Part shown: in pieces, positions 44,426 through 52,831 of the stretch | Layout: every line of letters starts with the position of its first letter | Numbering within the stretch: the first letter of the stretch is position 1 | Assembly (NCBI RefSeq): GCF_024171925.1 | Contig: NZ_JAMTCO010000009.1 | Location: 152,705 to 216,704 of the forward strand | From: Actinokineospora diospyrosa | GTDB lineage: Bacteria > Actinomycetota > Actinomycetes > Mycobacteriales > Pseudonocardiaceae | Length of the DNA: 64,000 bases | Direction of reading: 5' to 3' | Position numbers and translations under genes: made by a program | Notes under the pieces: model-generated | Seen by the model: only the letters and a program-made list of their open reading frames with translations | The model's database searches: none | Told to the model about the DNA's origin: nothing

Positions 44426-45316
44426 TGCGGCCCAGCGGTGGCCCGCTTCCGGTGCTGGTCGGGCCGGGTGGGAGTCGGATGTCGCCGGGGACCCCCGGGC
44501 GGTCCGGGCCCGATCATCGGATGACCTTGTGGACCTGGCGATCTTGTCGGGCGGGGGGGGCGGGTGCCGGGAGAGTTCACCCGGTTCAGGGACAGAAGTT
44601 ATCCACAGGTGGGCCCCGTGGAGATCGACAACGCCGGTTTCGTCGGACCCCTCGGGTAGAATGGTCCTGGGGACGCCCCCCGGGACAGGGTGGGGGCTGG
44701 GGTCGTTGATCTTGGGGGATCGCGGCGCCGGGGGCGGGGCGGTCGTGGGGGGTCCGAAGTGGGTGGGGTGGTCCACTGTGGATGGTTGATGACTCTCCGG
44801 GTGTCAAGGGGTTGGTGCGGGGGCGTGTTGTCCGAGCGGGACGGCGTGGGCAAATCAGCCACAGTGGACAGATGTGTCGTGTGAGGACTAATGGTGCGTG
44901 GCGGGGTGGTGAACGTTGCGCGGTGGGTGGGGGCCGAATGGGTGATCGCTGGGCCGTTCGGGGGTGCGGGTTGATCAAGGTGGCGGAGTCTGCGCCTTGT
45001 GGAGTAGTGGGTTGCTGCATTCGTCGAGATGTCCTTTGAGGACAGAGGTGTGTCCATTCGGCCTAGTCGGGGGTTGGCGCCTTTTGGCGTATCGACGCCC
45101 CGCGCGCGGCGGCCATATGCTCACGCGAAAATCGGCGGTCTCGTCGAGGATCGACGCGAAGGGGAGAGGGGGGTCCGACATGCGCAACGTCCGCGAGCTC
45201 TGATCAACCGGTAGTACGAGCAGGAGCCTGATCGGGGCGCTACCCGAGACGGTGTGAGCGGGCGCGGCCGCCGAGCCTGGACGGCCGCGCCCCCTCGGGT
45301 GGGAGACGAACCAAGG
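44426..45316. other. Long intergenic region without a convincing gene
   Basis: About 0.9 kb. Open frames exist on both strands but are low-complexity (His/Pro/Thr or Gly/Val/Arg runs), overlap each other and lack ribosome sites. It holds one perfect DnaA-box-like TTATCCACA (44599-44607), the palindrome TCCACTGTGGA (44770-44780) and its near copy at 44859-44868. Gly-coding-like G-runs dominate 44550-44770. No tRNA, rRNA or clear terminator was seen. A small RNA cannot be excluded. Confidence 0.5.
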
Positions 45317-46240
45317 ATGACCCTGGACCCCCAGGTTGAGCGGTACCGCGCCGAGCGTGAGCGGCTGCGGGTCACCCCGCTCTACGAGTTGACCCTCGAC
45401 CAGGCCCGGGCGCAGGACCTGCGGTCCATCCAGGACGCGGCGGGCGAGCCCGAGCCGGTGGCGGCCACCGAGGACCTCGACGCGCGGGGGATACCGGTGC
45501 GGGTGTACCGACCGGACAGCACCGGCACGAGTCCGACCGCTCCGGTGCTGGTCTACTTCTTCGGCGGCGGTTGGACGTTGGGCACCATCGACACCGCCGA
45601 CGCCATCTGCAGGCGGCTGACCAACGCCACCGGCTGCGTCACCGTGGCCGTCGGCTACCGACTGGCCCCCGAGCACAAGTTCCCCGCCGCGGTCGAGGAC
45701 TGCCACGCCGCGACGAAGTGGGTCGCCGAGCAGGACTGGGCGGGCGAGATCGCCGTCGGCGGTGACAGCGCCGGGGGCAACCTCGCTGCTGCGGTGGCGC
45801 TGTTGGCGCGCGACAGCGGCCCCGACCTGGTGCACCAGGTGCTGGTCTACCCCAACACCGACCACGGCGCCGACACGGCCTCGCTCGCCGAGCACACCGA
45901 CCGGTACCTGTTCAACCGGCACTCCGTGGCCTGGTACTGGGACAACTACCTCGCCGATCCGGCCGACGGCGCCAATCCCCTCGCCTCCCCGCTGCGCGCG
46001 ACCGACCACAGCGGCCTGCCACCGGCGACGGTGATCACCGCCGGGTACGACCCGCTGCGCGACGAGGGCGAAGCCTACGCCCGCGCGCTCGCCGAGGCGG
46101 GCGTGTCCACCGAACTCACCCGGTTCCCCGGCATGGCACACGGTTTCTTCACCATGTTCGGGGTCCTGCCCGCCGCCGAGCAGGCCGTGGCGATCGCCGC
46201 GAGCAGGCTGCGCGCCGCGTTCGGCCTACCACCGGGGTGA
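45317..46240 (+). CDS. Alpha/beta-hydrolase fold-3 esterase
   Basis: 307 residues from ATG 45317. Hormone-sensitive-lipase family: nucleophile Ser in GGDSAGGNLA, Asp in DPLRDEGEAYA and His in GMAHGFF. The oxyanion HGGG motif reads FFGGGW, so the first His is Phe. The LAPEHKFPAAVEDC block is typical. It probably hydrolyses a small ester or lactone. It ends 5 bp from the convergent mandelate oxidase gene and could mark the left edge of the biosynthetic cluster or act in it. Confidence 0.88.
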   Translation: MTLDPQVERYRAERERLRVTPLYELTLDQARAQDLRSIQDAAGEPEPVAATEDLDARGIPVRVYRPDSTGTSPTAPVLVYFFGGGWTLGTIDTADAICRRLTNATGCVTVAVGYRLAPEHKFPAAVEDCHAATKWVAEQDWAGEIAVGGDSAGGNLAAAVALLARDSGPDLVHQVLVYPNTDHGADTASLAEHTDRYLFNRHSVAWYWDNYLADPADGANPLASPLRATDHSGLPPATVITAGYDPLRDEGEAYARALAEAGVSTELTRFPGMAHGFFTMFGVLPAAEQAVAIAASRLRAAFGLPPG

Positions 46241-46252
46241 TCGGATCACCCC
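46234..46252. terminator. Palindrome spanning both stop codons of convergent genes
   Basis: GGGGTGATCGGATCACCCC is a perfect inverted repeat with a single central base. It contains the stop codons of both the hydrolase and the oxidase. As RNA it can fold into a 7-bp hairpin and may end both transcripts. Confidence 0.5.
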
Positions 46253-47319
46253 AGCACCGACCGGTCCAGTTGGGCCGTCGTCGGGCGGCCGCACAACGCC
46301 ATGGCCTCGGCCAACTCCTCGCGCAGCAGGGTCAGCACGTGCTCGGCCCCCGCCGCGCCCGAGTGCGCCAAGCCCCACAGCACCGGCCTGCCCACCAGGA
46401 CCGCCGCCGCGCCGAGAGCGAGGGCTTTGAGCACGTCGGCCCCGGTGCGCACCCCGCCGTCGACCAGCACCGGCAGCCGTCCGGCGATCGCGGCCACCAC
46501 CTCGGCCAGCACGTCGGCGGTGGCCGCGACCCCGTCGAGCTGGCGACCGCCGTGGTTGGACACCACGATCGCGTCCACCTCGTGCTCGGCGGCCAGCCGC
46601 GCGTCTTCGGCGGTGAGAATTCCCTTGAGCACCAGCGGGAGTCGGGTGCGATCGCGAAGCCAGGCCAGATCGGCCCAGGTGATCGTCGGGTCGAACCGCT
46701 CCCGCGAGTGCCGCTCGATCGCCGACACCCCGGCCGCGGCGAGGTGGCTCTCGGCCATCAACTCCCTGCTCAGGTTCACCGCGCGCACGTGCGGGGGCAA
46801 CGTGAAACCGCTGCGCAGGTCCCGGTGCCGCCGCGCCACCCTGGGCGCGTCCACGGTCAGCACCAGCGCCCGGTACCCGGCCCGCTCCGCGCGGCCGACC
46901 AGCTCCAGCAGCGCCGGGCGGTCGCGCAGCCAGTACAGCTGCATCCACAGTGGACCCGTGGCGACCGCCGCCATCTCGGCCAGGTCGGTGCTGGCGAAGA
47001 TGCTGGCCACGAACAACGCGCCCGCGGCTCCTGCGGCCTTGACCGTGGCCAATTCCCCGTCCTCGTGCACCAACCTGTGGTATGCCATCGGCGCGACCCC
47101 CAGCGGTGCGGCCAGCGACGAACCAAGCAGGTCAACGCTCGTGTCGCAGGTCCCCACGTCCACCAACACCCGCGGTCGCAACCGGATCCGCTGGTAGGCG
47201 GCGGTGTTGGCGCGCAGTGTCCACTCCGCGCCGGACCCGCCGTCGAGGTAGCCGAGCACATCGCCCGCGAGGGTGGCTTTCGCGTGGTCGGCGTAGTCGC
47301 CGACGTGTAGTGGATTCAC
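46246..47319 (-). CDS. hmo: FMN-dependent alpha-hydroxyacid oxidase, 4-hydroxymandelate oxidase-like
   Basis: 357 residues, GTG start with AGGAG 8-9 bp before. Glycolate-oxidase-type TIM barrel: PLGVAPMAYHRL, LYWLRDRP, LVLTVDAPRVARRHRDLRSGF, LVLKGILTAEDA, the catalytic His in VVSNHGGRQLD and the phosphate loop VLVDGGVRTGADVLKALALGA. It would oxidise 4-hydroxymandelate to 4-hydroxybenzoylformate with O2, as Hmo does in glycopeptide clusters. The assignment is strengthened by a 4-hydroxymandelate synthase homologue at 54.2 kb; lactate or another hydroxyacid is possible on sequence alone. It is transcribed divergently from the main biosynthetic operon. Confidence 0.8.
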   Translation of the reverse strand: MNPLHVGDYADHAKATLAGDVLGYLDGGSGAEWTLRANTAAYQRIRLRPRVLVDVGTCDTSVDLLGSSLAAPLGVAPMAYHRLVHEDGELATVKAAGAAGALFVASIFASTDLAEMAAVATGPLWMQLYWLRDRPALLELVGRAERAGYRALVLTVDAPRVARRHRDLRSGFTLPPHVRAVNLSRELMAESHLAAAGVSAIERHSRERFDPTITWADLAWLRDRTRLPLVLKGILTAEDARLAAEHEVDAIVVSNHGGRQLDGVAATADVLAEVVAAIAGRLPVLVDGGVRTGADVLKALALGAAAVLVGRPVLWGLAHSGAAGAEHVLTLLREELAEAMALCGRPTTAQLDRSVLG

Positions 47320-47658
47320 GAGTGCACTCCTGGGCCGCGCCGCTACTCTGCGCCGTTCGGGGTATTGAGCGGGGCATATCCTGTCATCCGCTCACCACAA
47401 TTTCCAGCGTTTGGATCAGCTGGTCACCGACCGCGTTTCGGCCCCTTCTTTCGTGCGCTCCGCGTAGTCGGCGCCGAGCCCGATTCGCCTGTGCACACAG
47501 TGAGAACGCCTGGTAGTGGGCTTGTTGGCGCGACCGCGATTAGTCCTTTCGGGCGACCTTGACTCTCGTTGAGCCGGTATGCGATTGTTTCAGCCAGCCA
47601 GGGCGGCTAATGAACTCTCGCTACGGCGTTCGGCCTAGCAAACAATGTGAAGGAACCA
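47320..47658. other. Divergent promoter region of the biosynthetic cluster
   Basis: 339 bp, noticeably less GC-rich than the flanking genes, between the oxidase (leftward) and the first ligase (rightward). TTGACT at 47559-47564 is a possible -35 box for the rightward operon, with only a poor -10 (GATTGT, 47583-47588). No clear operator was seen. Confidence 0.45.
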
Positions 47659-49065
47659 ATGGCGGGCGTGGATCTTCCGCTGGTGAATGAGCCTGCGGTG
47701 AACCCGGAATGGGTGGATGACCTGCTGCTCGGCGGGCCGGACGCGACTGTGCGGCTGCGGCTCGATCGGCCGATCGACACCGCGGCGCTGCGCCGATCGG
47801 TCGCGCTGGCGGGGGACCGGTTGCGCGCCGAGGGGCTCGTCGCGGGTGGCACTGTCGCATTGCGACTGCCCCCCTCGCTGACCTACATCGCTTTCCTGCT
47901 CGCCGCCTGGCGGATCGGCGCGCAGGTCAGCCTGCTCGACCACCGGCTCACCCAGCACGAGGTGGACGGCGCGCTCGAGCGGATCGGTGCGCAGTACGTC
48001 GTGGACGCCCTGGAGAGCAAGGGCCACCGGCTGTGCGGCTACGCCGAGGTCGTCGCCCGGGTGTCCGCCCGGGAGGGTGGCCGTCCGGCCGGGACGGCGC
48101 ACGCGCTGGTGCAGTTCAGTTCCGGCTCGACCGGCGCGTCCAAGGTGATCGCCCGCACATCCGATGACCTGATCGCCGAACTCGCGCGCTACGACCGCCT
48201 CCCCGAGTTCCCCCGCGCCGGGGAACGGGTCGTGCTGCTGTCGTCGATCGTGCACGTGCTCGGCCTCGTCGGCGGTCTGCTCAACGCGCTGCACACCGGC
48301 GCGGAACTGGTGTTCCCGCGCAGGCTCACCGCCGAGGGCATCCTCGCCGCGGTCGCCGAGTCCGACCTGCCCACGACGATCATCGGCGTGCCGTTCCACG
48401 CCGAGCTGCTCACCTCGATCGCCGACCCCGCACCGCTTCCGCAGCTGCGCCGGATGATCGTCGCGGGCGAACTGGTCCGCCCCTCGGTGCCGACCAGGTT
48501 CCGCGAGACCTTCGGCGTCGCGCTGGGGACGATGTACGGGATGACCGAGCTCGGCGTCATCGCCACCGACCTCGACGGCACCCGGTGGCCCTCGGTCGAA
48601 CCGACCCACGGCATGGACCTGCGCGTCAGCGGCGGTGAACTGTGGATCGCGATGCCCGCCTCGCCCTACCTGGGCGCGCAGGACCCGTCCCGCTTCGTCG
48701 ACGGCTGGCTGTGCACCAAGGACGCCGCCGAACTCGACGCCGGTCTGCTGACCGTGCTGGGCCGGTTGGACTCGCAGGTCTCCATCGGCGGCCTCAAGGT
48801 CGACCTGACCGAGGTGGAGCAGGCGATCGCGGCCCTGCCCGCGGTCCGCGAAGCCGTTGTGCTGTACGACGGCGGGATCCAGGCCTACCTCAGCCTCACC
48901 GACGGCGCGACCGCGGAGCAGGTCCAGGCCGCGCTCACCGAGACCCTCGCGCCCTTCAAGCGCCCGCGCAGGCTGGTGGTGCTCCCGGCGCTGCCGCGCA
49001 CCACGACCGGCAAGGTCGTGCGGGCCACCGCCGCACTCGTCGCCGCGGAGGCCGCATCGCGGTAG
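47659..49065 (+). CDS. Acyl-adenylate-forming ligase 1 (ANL family)
   Basis: 468 residues from ATG 47659 (AAGGAA 4-5 bp upstream; GTG 47647 is possible but would overlap that site). AMP-forming motifs: FSSGSTGASKVI (P-loop), YGMTELG, WLCTKDAAEL, and the catalytic Lys in PRTTTGKVVR at the C-terminus. It is shorter than usual (~520), lacking part of the N-terminal subdomain. It activates a carboxylic acid as adenylate and loads it onto CoA or an ACP; the two carrier proteins encoded next make ACP loading likely. The substrate is unknown; an aromatic acid from the hydroxymandelate branch is a reasonable guess. Confidence 0.88.
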   Translation: MAGVDLPLVNEPAVNPEWVDDLLLGGPDATVRLRLDRPIDTAALRRSVALAGDRLRAEGLVAGGTVALRLPPSLTYIAFLLAAWRIGAQVSLLDHRLTQHEVDGALERIGAQYVVDALESKGHRLCGYAEVVARVSAREGGRPAGTAHALVQFSSGSTGASKVIARTSDDLIAELARYDRLPEFPRAGERVVLLSSIVHVLGLVGGLLNALHTGAELVFPRRLTAEGILAAVAESDLPTTIIGVPFHAELLTSIADPAPLPQLRRMIVAGELVRPSVPTRFRETFGVALGTMYGMTELGVIATDLDGTRWPSVEPTHGMDLRVSGGELWIAMPASPYLGAQDPSRFVDGWLCTKDAAELDAGLLTVLGRLDSQVSIGGLKVDLTEVEQAIAALPAVREAVVLYDGGIQAYLSLTDGATAEQVQAALTETLAPFKRPRRLVVLPALPRTTTGKVVRATAALVAAEAASR

Positions 49066-49150
49066 CCCCATGGTGACGGCCGCACAGCAATGGCCAGTGG
49101 TACCCCGGTCCGGGCAACACCGACGGCAATCGCACAGATAGGAGGCAGCG

Positions 49151-49420
49151 ATGCAGGACCAGCTCCGCGAGTTCGTGCTCGACACGTTGCGGGAGATGAA
49201 CTACGACGTCAGCGAGGTCACCGAGGACACCGACCTCGGGCCTGCCGGACTCGACCTGGAGTCCTTGGCACTGGCCGACCTGGCGGTGCAGATCGAGGAC
49301 AAGTACCAGATCAAGTTCGGTGACGACGACATGGAGTCGCTCGCGCTGATGAACCTGGGGGAGTTCGTCGACGCCCTCGCCGACCGCCTCTCGGTGGCCC
49401 CGGCCGACACCGCGTCCTGA
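49151..49420 (+). CDS. Acyl carrier protein 1
   Basis: 89 residues, preceded by AGGAGG. The phosphopantetheine Ser is Ser38 in GLDLESLALADL. The acidic helix II and IEDKYQIKFGDDD continuation are typical of ACPs. The DLESL form (Glu before Ser) is unusual but known. First of two adjacent carrier genes. Confidence 0.9.
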   Translation: MQDQLREFVLDTLREMNYDVSEVTEDTDLGPAGLDLESLALADLAVQIEDKYQIKFGDDDMESLALMNLGEFVDALADRLSVAPADTAS

Positions 49421-49421
49421 G

Positions 49422-49691
49422 ATGGCCGCACCCGTACCACCGGAACCGACCGGTGGCGTACCCGATCGCGCCCAGGTGGTCGCGATGCTCAGCGGTTTCG
49501 GCGACCGCGGCACCGGCGAGGTCGGCGAGACCCTCGACTCCCTGGAGCTGACCTGGCTCATCGCCCAGGTCGAACAGCGCTACGGCGTCGAACTGGAACT
49601 GTCCGACGAGGTGTTCGCGGGCATGGCCACGGTCACCGGCGCGGTGGACACGCTGGCCAGGGTGCTGCCCGGGGCACAGGGCCATGGCTGA
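49422..49691 (+). CDS. Acyl carrier protein 2
   Basis: 89 residues, ATG one base after the previous stop. Carrier Ser40 in ETLDSLELTWL, followed by VEQRYGVELEL. It has a Pro-rich first 12 residues and a shortened helix I. Its end overlaps the ketosynthase gene by 8 bp. Confidence 0.87.
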   Translation: MAAPVPPEPTGGVPDRAQVVAMLSGFGDRGTGEVGETLDSLELTWLIAQVEQRYGVELELSDEVFAGMATVTGAVDTLARVLPGAQGHG

Positions 49692-50727
49692 TCGCCGCGT
49701 CCTGATCGCCGCCGCCGCGGCGCGCACCGCGTTCGGCGACCACGCCCGGCTACTGGCCGAGGGGTTCGCCGGGGTACCGGCGTTCGCCCCGGTCACCCGG
49801 TTCAGCACCGCGGGCCGCCGCACCCAGCACGCCGCGACGTTGCCCGGTTCTCCTTCCCTGGTCGACGAACTGGTGCGGGTCGTCGACCAGGTCTACCCCG
49901 GTGACCGCGCATCGGTTCCACTGCTGCTCGCCGCGCACGCGGACGCGAGCAACCGCGCCTTGGCCGAGGAGGTGGCGGCCAGGACCGGGGTGCGTGACGT
50001 GCCCCGGGTCTACACCGGGGCTTGCGTGGCGGCGACCTCGGCGGTGGCCGACGCGGCGACGATGATCGCCACCGGTCAGGCCGACCGGGTGCTGGTCGCC
50101 GCCGGGTACCTGGTGGAGCCCTCGACCTTCGCGCTGTTCGACGCCGGGAGGGCGTTGGCGCGCGACGGTCGGGTCCGGCCGTTCAGCGCGGGCAGGCAGG
50201 GGATGTTGCTCGGCGACGGGGTGGCCGCGGTGCTGTTGACGGCCGAGTCCGCGCGCCCGGTGGCGAGGTTGGTGGGCTGGGCCCGGTCGGGTGACGCCTA
50301 CCACGTGTGCAAGCCACGCCCGGACGGGACGGGCCTGGCCCGGGCGATCCGGGGTGCGGTGGACCGGGCCGGGGTGTCCACAACAGACATCGACTACGTC
50401 AACGCGAACGGCACCGGCACCGGCTTCAACGACGCCGCCGAGGTCGCCGCGCTGCGCTTGGCCGGTCTGGACCGGGTGCCGGTGAGTTCCACGAAGTCCG
50501 TGCACGGCCACGCCCTGGAGGCTTCCGGGCTGGTCGAGCTGGTGGTCACCGCGTTGGCCATGCGAGCGGGCAGGCTGCCGGTGAACTCGGGTTTCCTCGG
50601 TGCCGACCCGGACTGCGCGGTGGAGTTGGTCGTCGACGGGCCGCGGCGAGCGCGCGTGGGGTACGCGCTGACCGTGAACTCGGCGTTCGGTGGCGCCAAC
50701 ACCGCACTGCTGCTGGAGGCCGCGTGA
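49684..50727 (+). CDS. Ketosynthase-fold protein 1, one catalytic His replaced by Asn
   Basis: 347 residues, about 60 shorter than FabF. The nucleophile is Cys114 in TGACVAATSAV. The first His (normally NAHGTGT) is Asn242 in VNANGTGTGF. The second is His276 in KSVHGHALEASG. The Lys before it is kept. With Cys and one His it may still accept and transfer acyl groups, but decarboxylation would be impaired (inference). Pairs naturally with the short ketosynthase-like protein encoded next (overlap 4 bp). Confidence 0.85.
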   Translation: MADRRVLIAAAAARTAFGDHARLLAEGFAGVPAFAPVTRFSTAGRRTQHAATLPGSPSLVDELVRVVDQVYPGDRASVPLLLAAHADASNRALAEEVAARTGVRDVPRVYTGACVAATSAVADAATMIATGQADRVLVAAGYLVEPSTFALFDAGRALARDGRVRPFSAGRQGMLLGDGVAAVLLTAESARPVARLVGWARSGDAYHVCKPRPDGTGLARAIRGAVDRAGVSTTDIDYVNANGTGTGFNDAAEVAALRLAGLDRVPVSSTKSVHGHALEASGLVELVVTALAMRAGRLPVNSGFLGADPDCAVELVVDGPRRARVGYALTVNSAFGGANTALLLEAA

Positions 50728-51221
50728 ACGCCACCGTCGTCCCGGTCGTGGCCTCGGCCAGCTGGCCGGAGTCCGATGTGGACACGATCACACCGGTGAC
50801 CGGGTTCGTCCTGTCCACCTTCAACCCGCTGGTGGCCGAGGTTGCGGCGCGATGCTTGGCCGGGCAGCAGCCCGGTGCGCGGACCGCGATCGTGCTCGCC
50901 AGCGCGACCGGTGACCGCACCAGTGCCGACGCCGTCGCCGAGGCGGTGGCGTCGGGCACCCGGGTGGCACCGCTGTTGTTCTTCCAGTCCAACCCGAACG
51001 CGGTGCTCGGGCACGTCGCCGCGCGGTGGGGGCTGACCGGCCCGGTGGTGTGCACCAGCCCCACCGGGGACCCGATGGCGGACGCTTTGGCGTGCGCCGA
51101 GCTGCTCTTCGCCGCGGGCGAGGCGGACGCGGCACTGGTGATCACCGTCGAGTTGGCGGACGACCGAGGCGGAACCGACCGGGCGGACGCCGTCCTGGTC
51201 ACGGCGAGGGAGCGGGCATGA
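50724..51221 (+). CDS. Short ketosynthase-like protein (chain-length-factor type)
   Basis: 165 residues, GTG start overlapping the previous stop. It corresponds only to the N-terminal half of a ketosynthase (LASATGDRTSADA, FFQSNPNAVLGHVAARWGL, DALACAELLFAAGEADAALV). At the active-site position it has CTSPTGDP rather than a TACA-type Cys word. This resembles the small ketosynthase-like chain length factors of aryl polyene clusters. It likely forms a heterodimer with ketosynthase 1 or 2. Confidence 0.72.
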   Translation: MNATVVPVVASASWPESDVDTITPVTGFVLSTFNPLVAEVAARCLAGQQPGARTAIVLASATGDRTSADAVAEAVASGTRVAPLLFFQSNPNAVLGHVAARWGLTGPVVCTSPTGDPMADALACAELLFAAGEADAALVITVELADDRGGTDRADAVLVTARERA

Positions 51222-52831
51222 CAGCCACGAGCATCCGGGCCACGATGGCGCGCGATCCGGAACTGGGCGCGGGCAGCGTGCTGAGCACCCTGGTGGCGCT
51301 GGGCGGCGATCTCGACCGGCCCGCGTTCACCTTCGACACCGCCGTCGAGGACATCCCCGCCTGGACCGCGCTCACCGTGCGCCAGCTCGACGAACGGGTG
51401 CGCGCCAGGGCCGCCGCGCTGCACGCGGTCGGCATCGGCAGGCGCGACCCGGTCGCGGTCACCGCCACCAGCGCGGCCGACAACATCCTCACCTTCCTCG
51501 CCCTGGCCAGGCTCGGCGCCATCCCGGCGCTCATCAACGCCAAGGTGACACCGGAGATCACCGCGCTCTACATCAACCGCCTCGGCGCGGTGGGTGTCCT
51601 CGCCGACGCCGCCCGCCGCGAAGCGCTCGCCCCGCACGGGCTGAAGTTGCTTCCCCCCATCGAGGACCTGGGCCACGCCGACCCGGCGGACGCCCCCGAG
51701 CCCTACCGCTTCTTCCGCGACGACCCGGTCGCGATCACGCACTCCTCCGGCACCACCGGTGTCCCGAAAGCCGTGCTGCACTCGCACTCCAGCCTCTTCG
51801 CCGCCAACCGGCACCGGCTGCGGATGCCCAAGGCGCAGGGGACCGACCGCATCCTGTCCGCGCTCCCGGCCCCGCACGCCGCCACCCTCATCGCGCTCAA
51901 CCTGGCGTTGGCCAGCGAGAGCCAGCTGCTCGCGCTGTCGGCCCAGACCGGGTCGAGCGTGGTCGAGGCCATCGAGCGGTGGCGCCCCAGCGGCGTGCTC
52001 GGGTTCGCCGCTACCTGGTCGGAGATGGCCAAGACCGACCTGCGCGGCCGCGACCTCGACTCGGTCGCCCTGTGGTGGAACACCGGTGACTGCGCGCACG
52101 AGGCGCACATCCGCAGGCTGATCTCCCTCGGCTACCGCGAGGTGTCCACAAAGGAAGGCCGGGTCCGCAAGCCCGGTTCGGCGTTCATCGACGGCCTCGG
52201 CTCGAGCGAGATGGGTCACTCGCACTTCTACATCACGCACACCACCGACACCAACCGGTACGGCCGCTGCATCGGCCGCCCGCACACCTTCGCCGAACCC
52301 GTCGTGCTCGATCCCGACGGCAACGAGCTGCCACCGGGTGCGGTGGGGGAGTTGGGCACGAAGTCGCCGACGCTCTCACTCGGGTACTGGAACGACTCGG
52401 TCACCACGTACCGCACCCGCGTCCGCGGCTACTTCCTCACCGGGGACCTCGTCTACCGCGACGAAGAGGGTTACTTCTACCACGTGGACCGGCTTGTCGA
52501 CTCCGTCGACCTCGGCGGTGGCAAGCGCTTGCACACGGCGCTGTCGGAGGAGCGGGTCCTCAACGCCTGCCCGGATGTCGCCGACTGCACCGTCGTCGCC
52601 GTTCGCGCCGACAGCGGCGTCGTCACCGACGTGCTGCTCCAACTCGACGCCGCGGGTGACCCCAACGCCGATCGCGTCGAGGCGATCCGCGCGGCCCTCG
52701 GCCCGGACGTCGCCGCTACGCTGCGCGAGGTCGTGGTCGTCGACGAGGACCGGATCCCGTTGGGCCCCACCGGCAAGGTCCGCAAGGTCGCGCTGCGCGA
52801 GCAGTACCTGCAGAGCCTGGGCGCGCGGTGA
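51218..52831 (+). CDS. Acyl-adenylate-forming ligase 2 (ANL family)
   Basis: 537 residues, ATGA overlap with the previous gene. THSSGTTGVPKAVLHSH (P-loop), GLGSSEMGHS, YFLTGDLVYRDEEGYFYHVD and the catalytic Lys in LGPTGKVRKVAL are all present. Full length for the family. It is more like fatty-acyl/aryl-CoA ligases than NRPS adenylation domains. A second ligase suggests that two different acids enter the pathway. Confidence 0.9.
   Translation: MTATSIRATMARDPELGAGSVLSTLVALGGDLDRPAFTFDTAVEDIPAWTALTVRQLDERVRARAAALHAVGIGRRDPVAVTATSAADNILTFLALARLGAIPALINAKVTPEITALYINRLGAVGVLADAARREALAPHGLKLLPPIEDLGHADPADAPEPYRFFRDDPVAITHSSGTTGVPKAVLHSHSSLFAANRHRLRMPKAQGTDRILSALPAPHAATLIALNLALASESQLLALSAQTGSSVVEAIERWRPSGVLGFAATWSEMAKTDLRGRDLDSVALWWNTGDCAHEAHIRRLISLGYREVSTKEGRVRKPGSAFIDGLGSSEMGHSHFYITHTTDTNRYGRCIGRPHTFAEPVVLDPDGNELPPGAVGELGTKSPTLSLGYWNDSVTTYRTRVRGYFLTGDLVYRDEEGYFYHVDRLVDSVDLGGGKRLHTALSEERVLNACPDVADCTVVAVRADSGVVTDVLLQLDAAGDPNADRVEAIRAALGPDVAATLREVVVVDEDRIPLGPTGKVRKVALREQYLQSLGAR

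Noticed and set aside
44599-44607. Perfect DnaA-box-like TTATCCACA in a 0.9 kb gene-free region; possible replication origin
   Set aside because: Only one perfect box, and no dnaA, dnaN, parAB or AT-rich unwinding region nearby. The other similar words belong to the TCCACWGTGGA palindrome.
44587-45040. Overlapping long open frames on both strands in the chitinase-hydrolase gap
   Set aside because: Low-complexity composition, no ribosome sites, and the frames are mutual antisense shadows as expected in GC-rich DNA.
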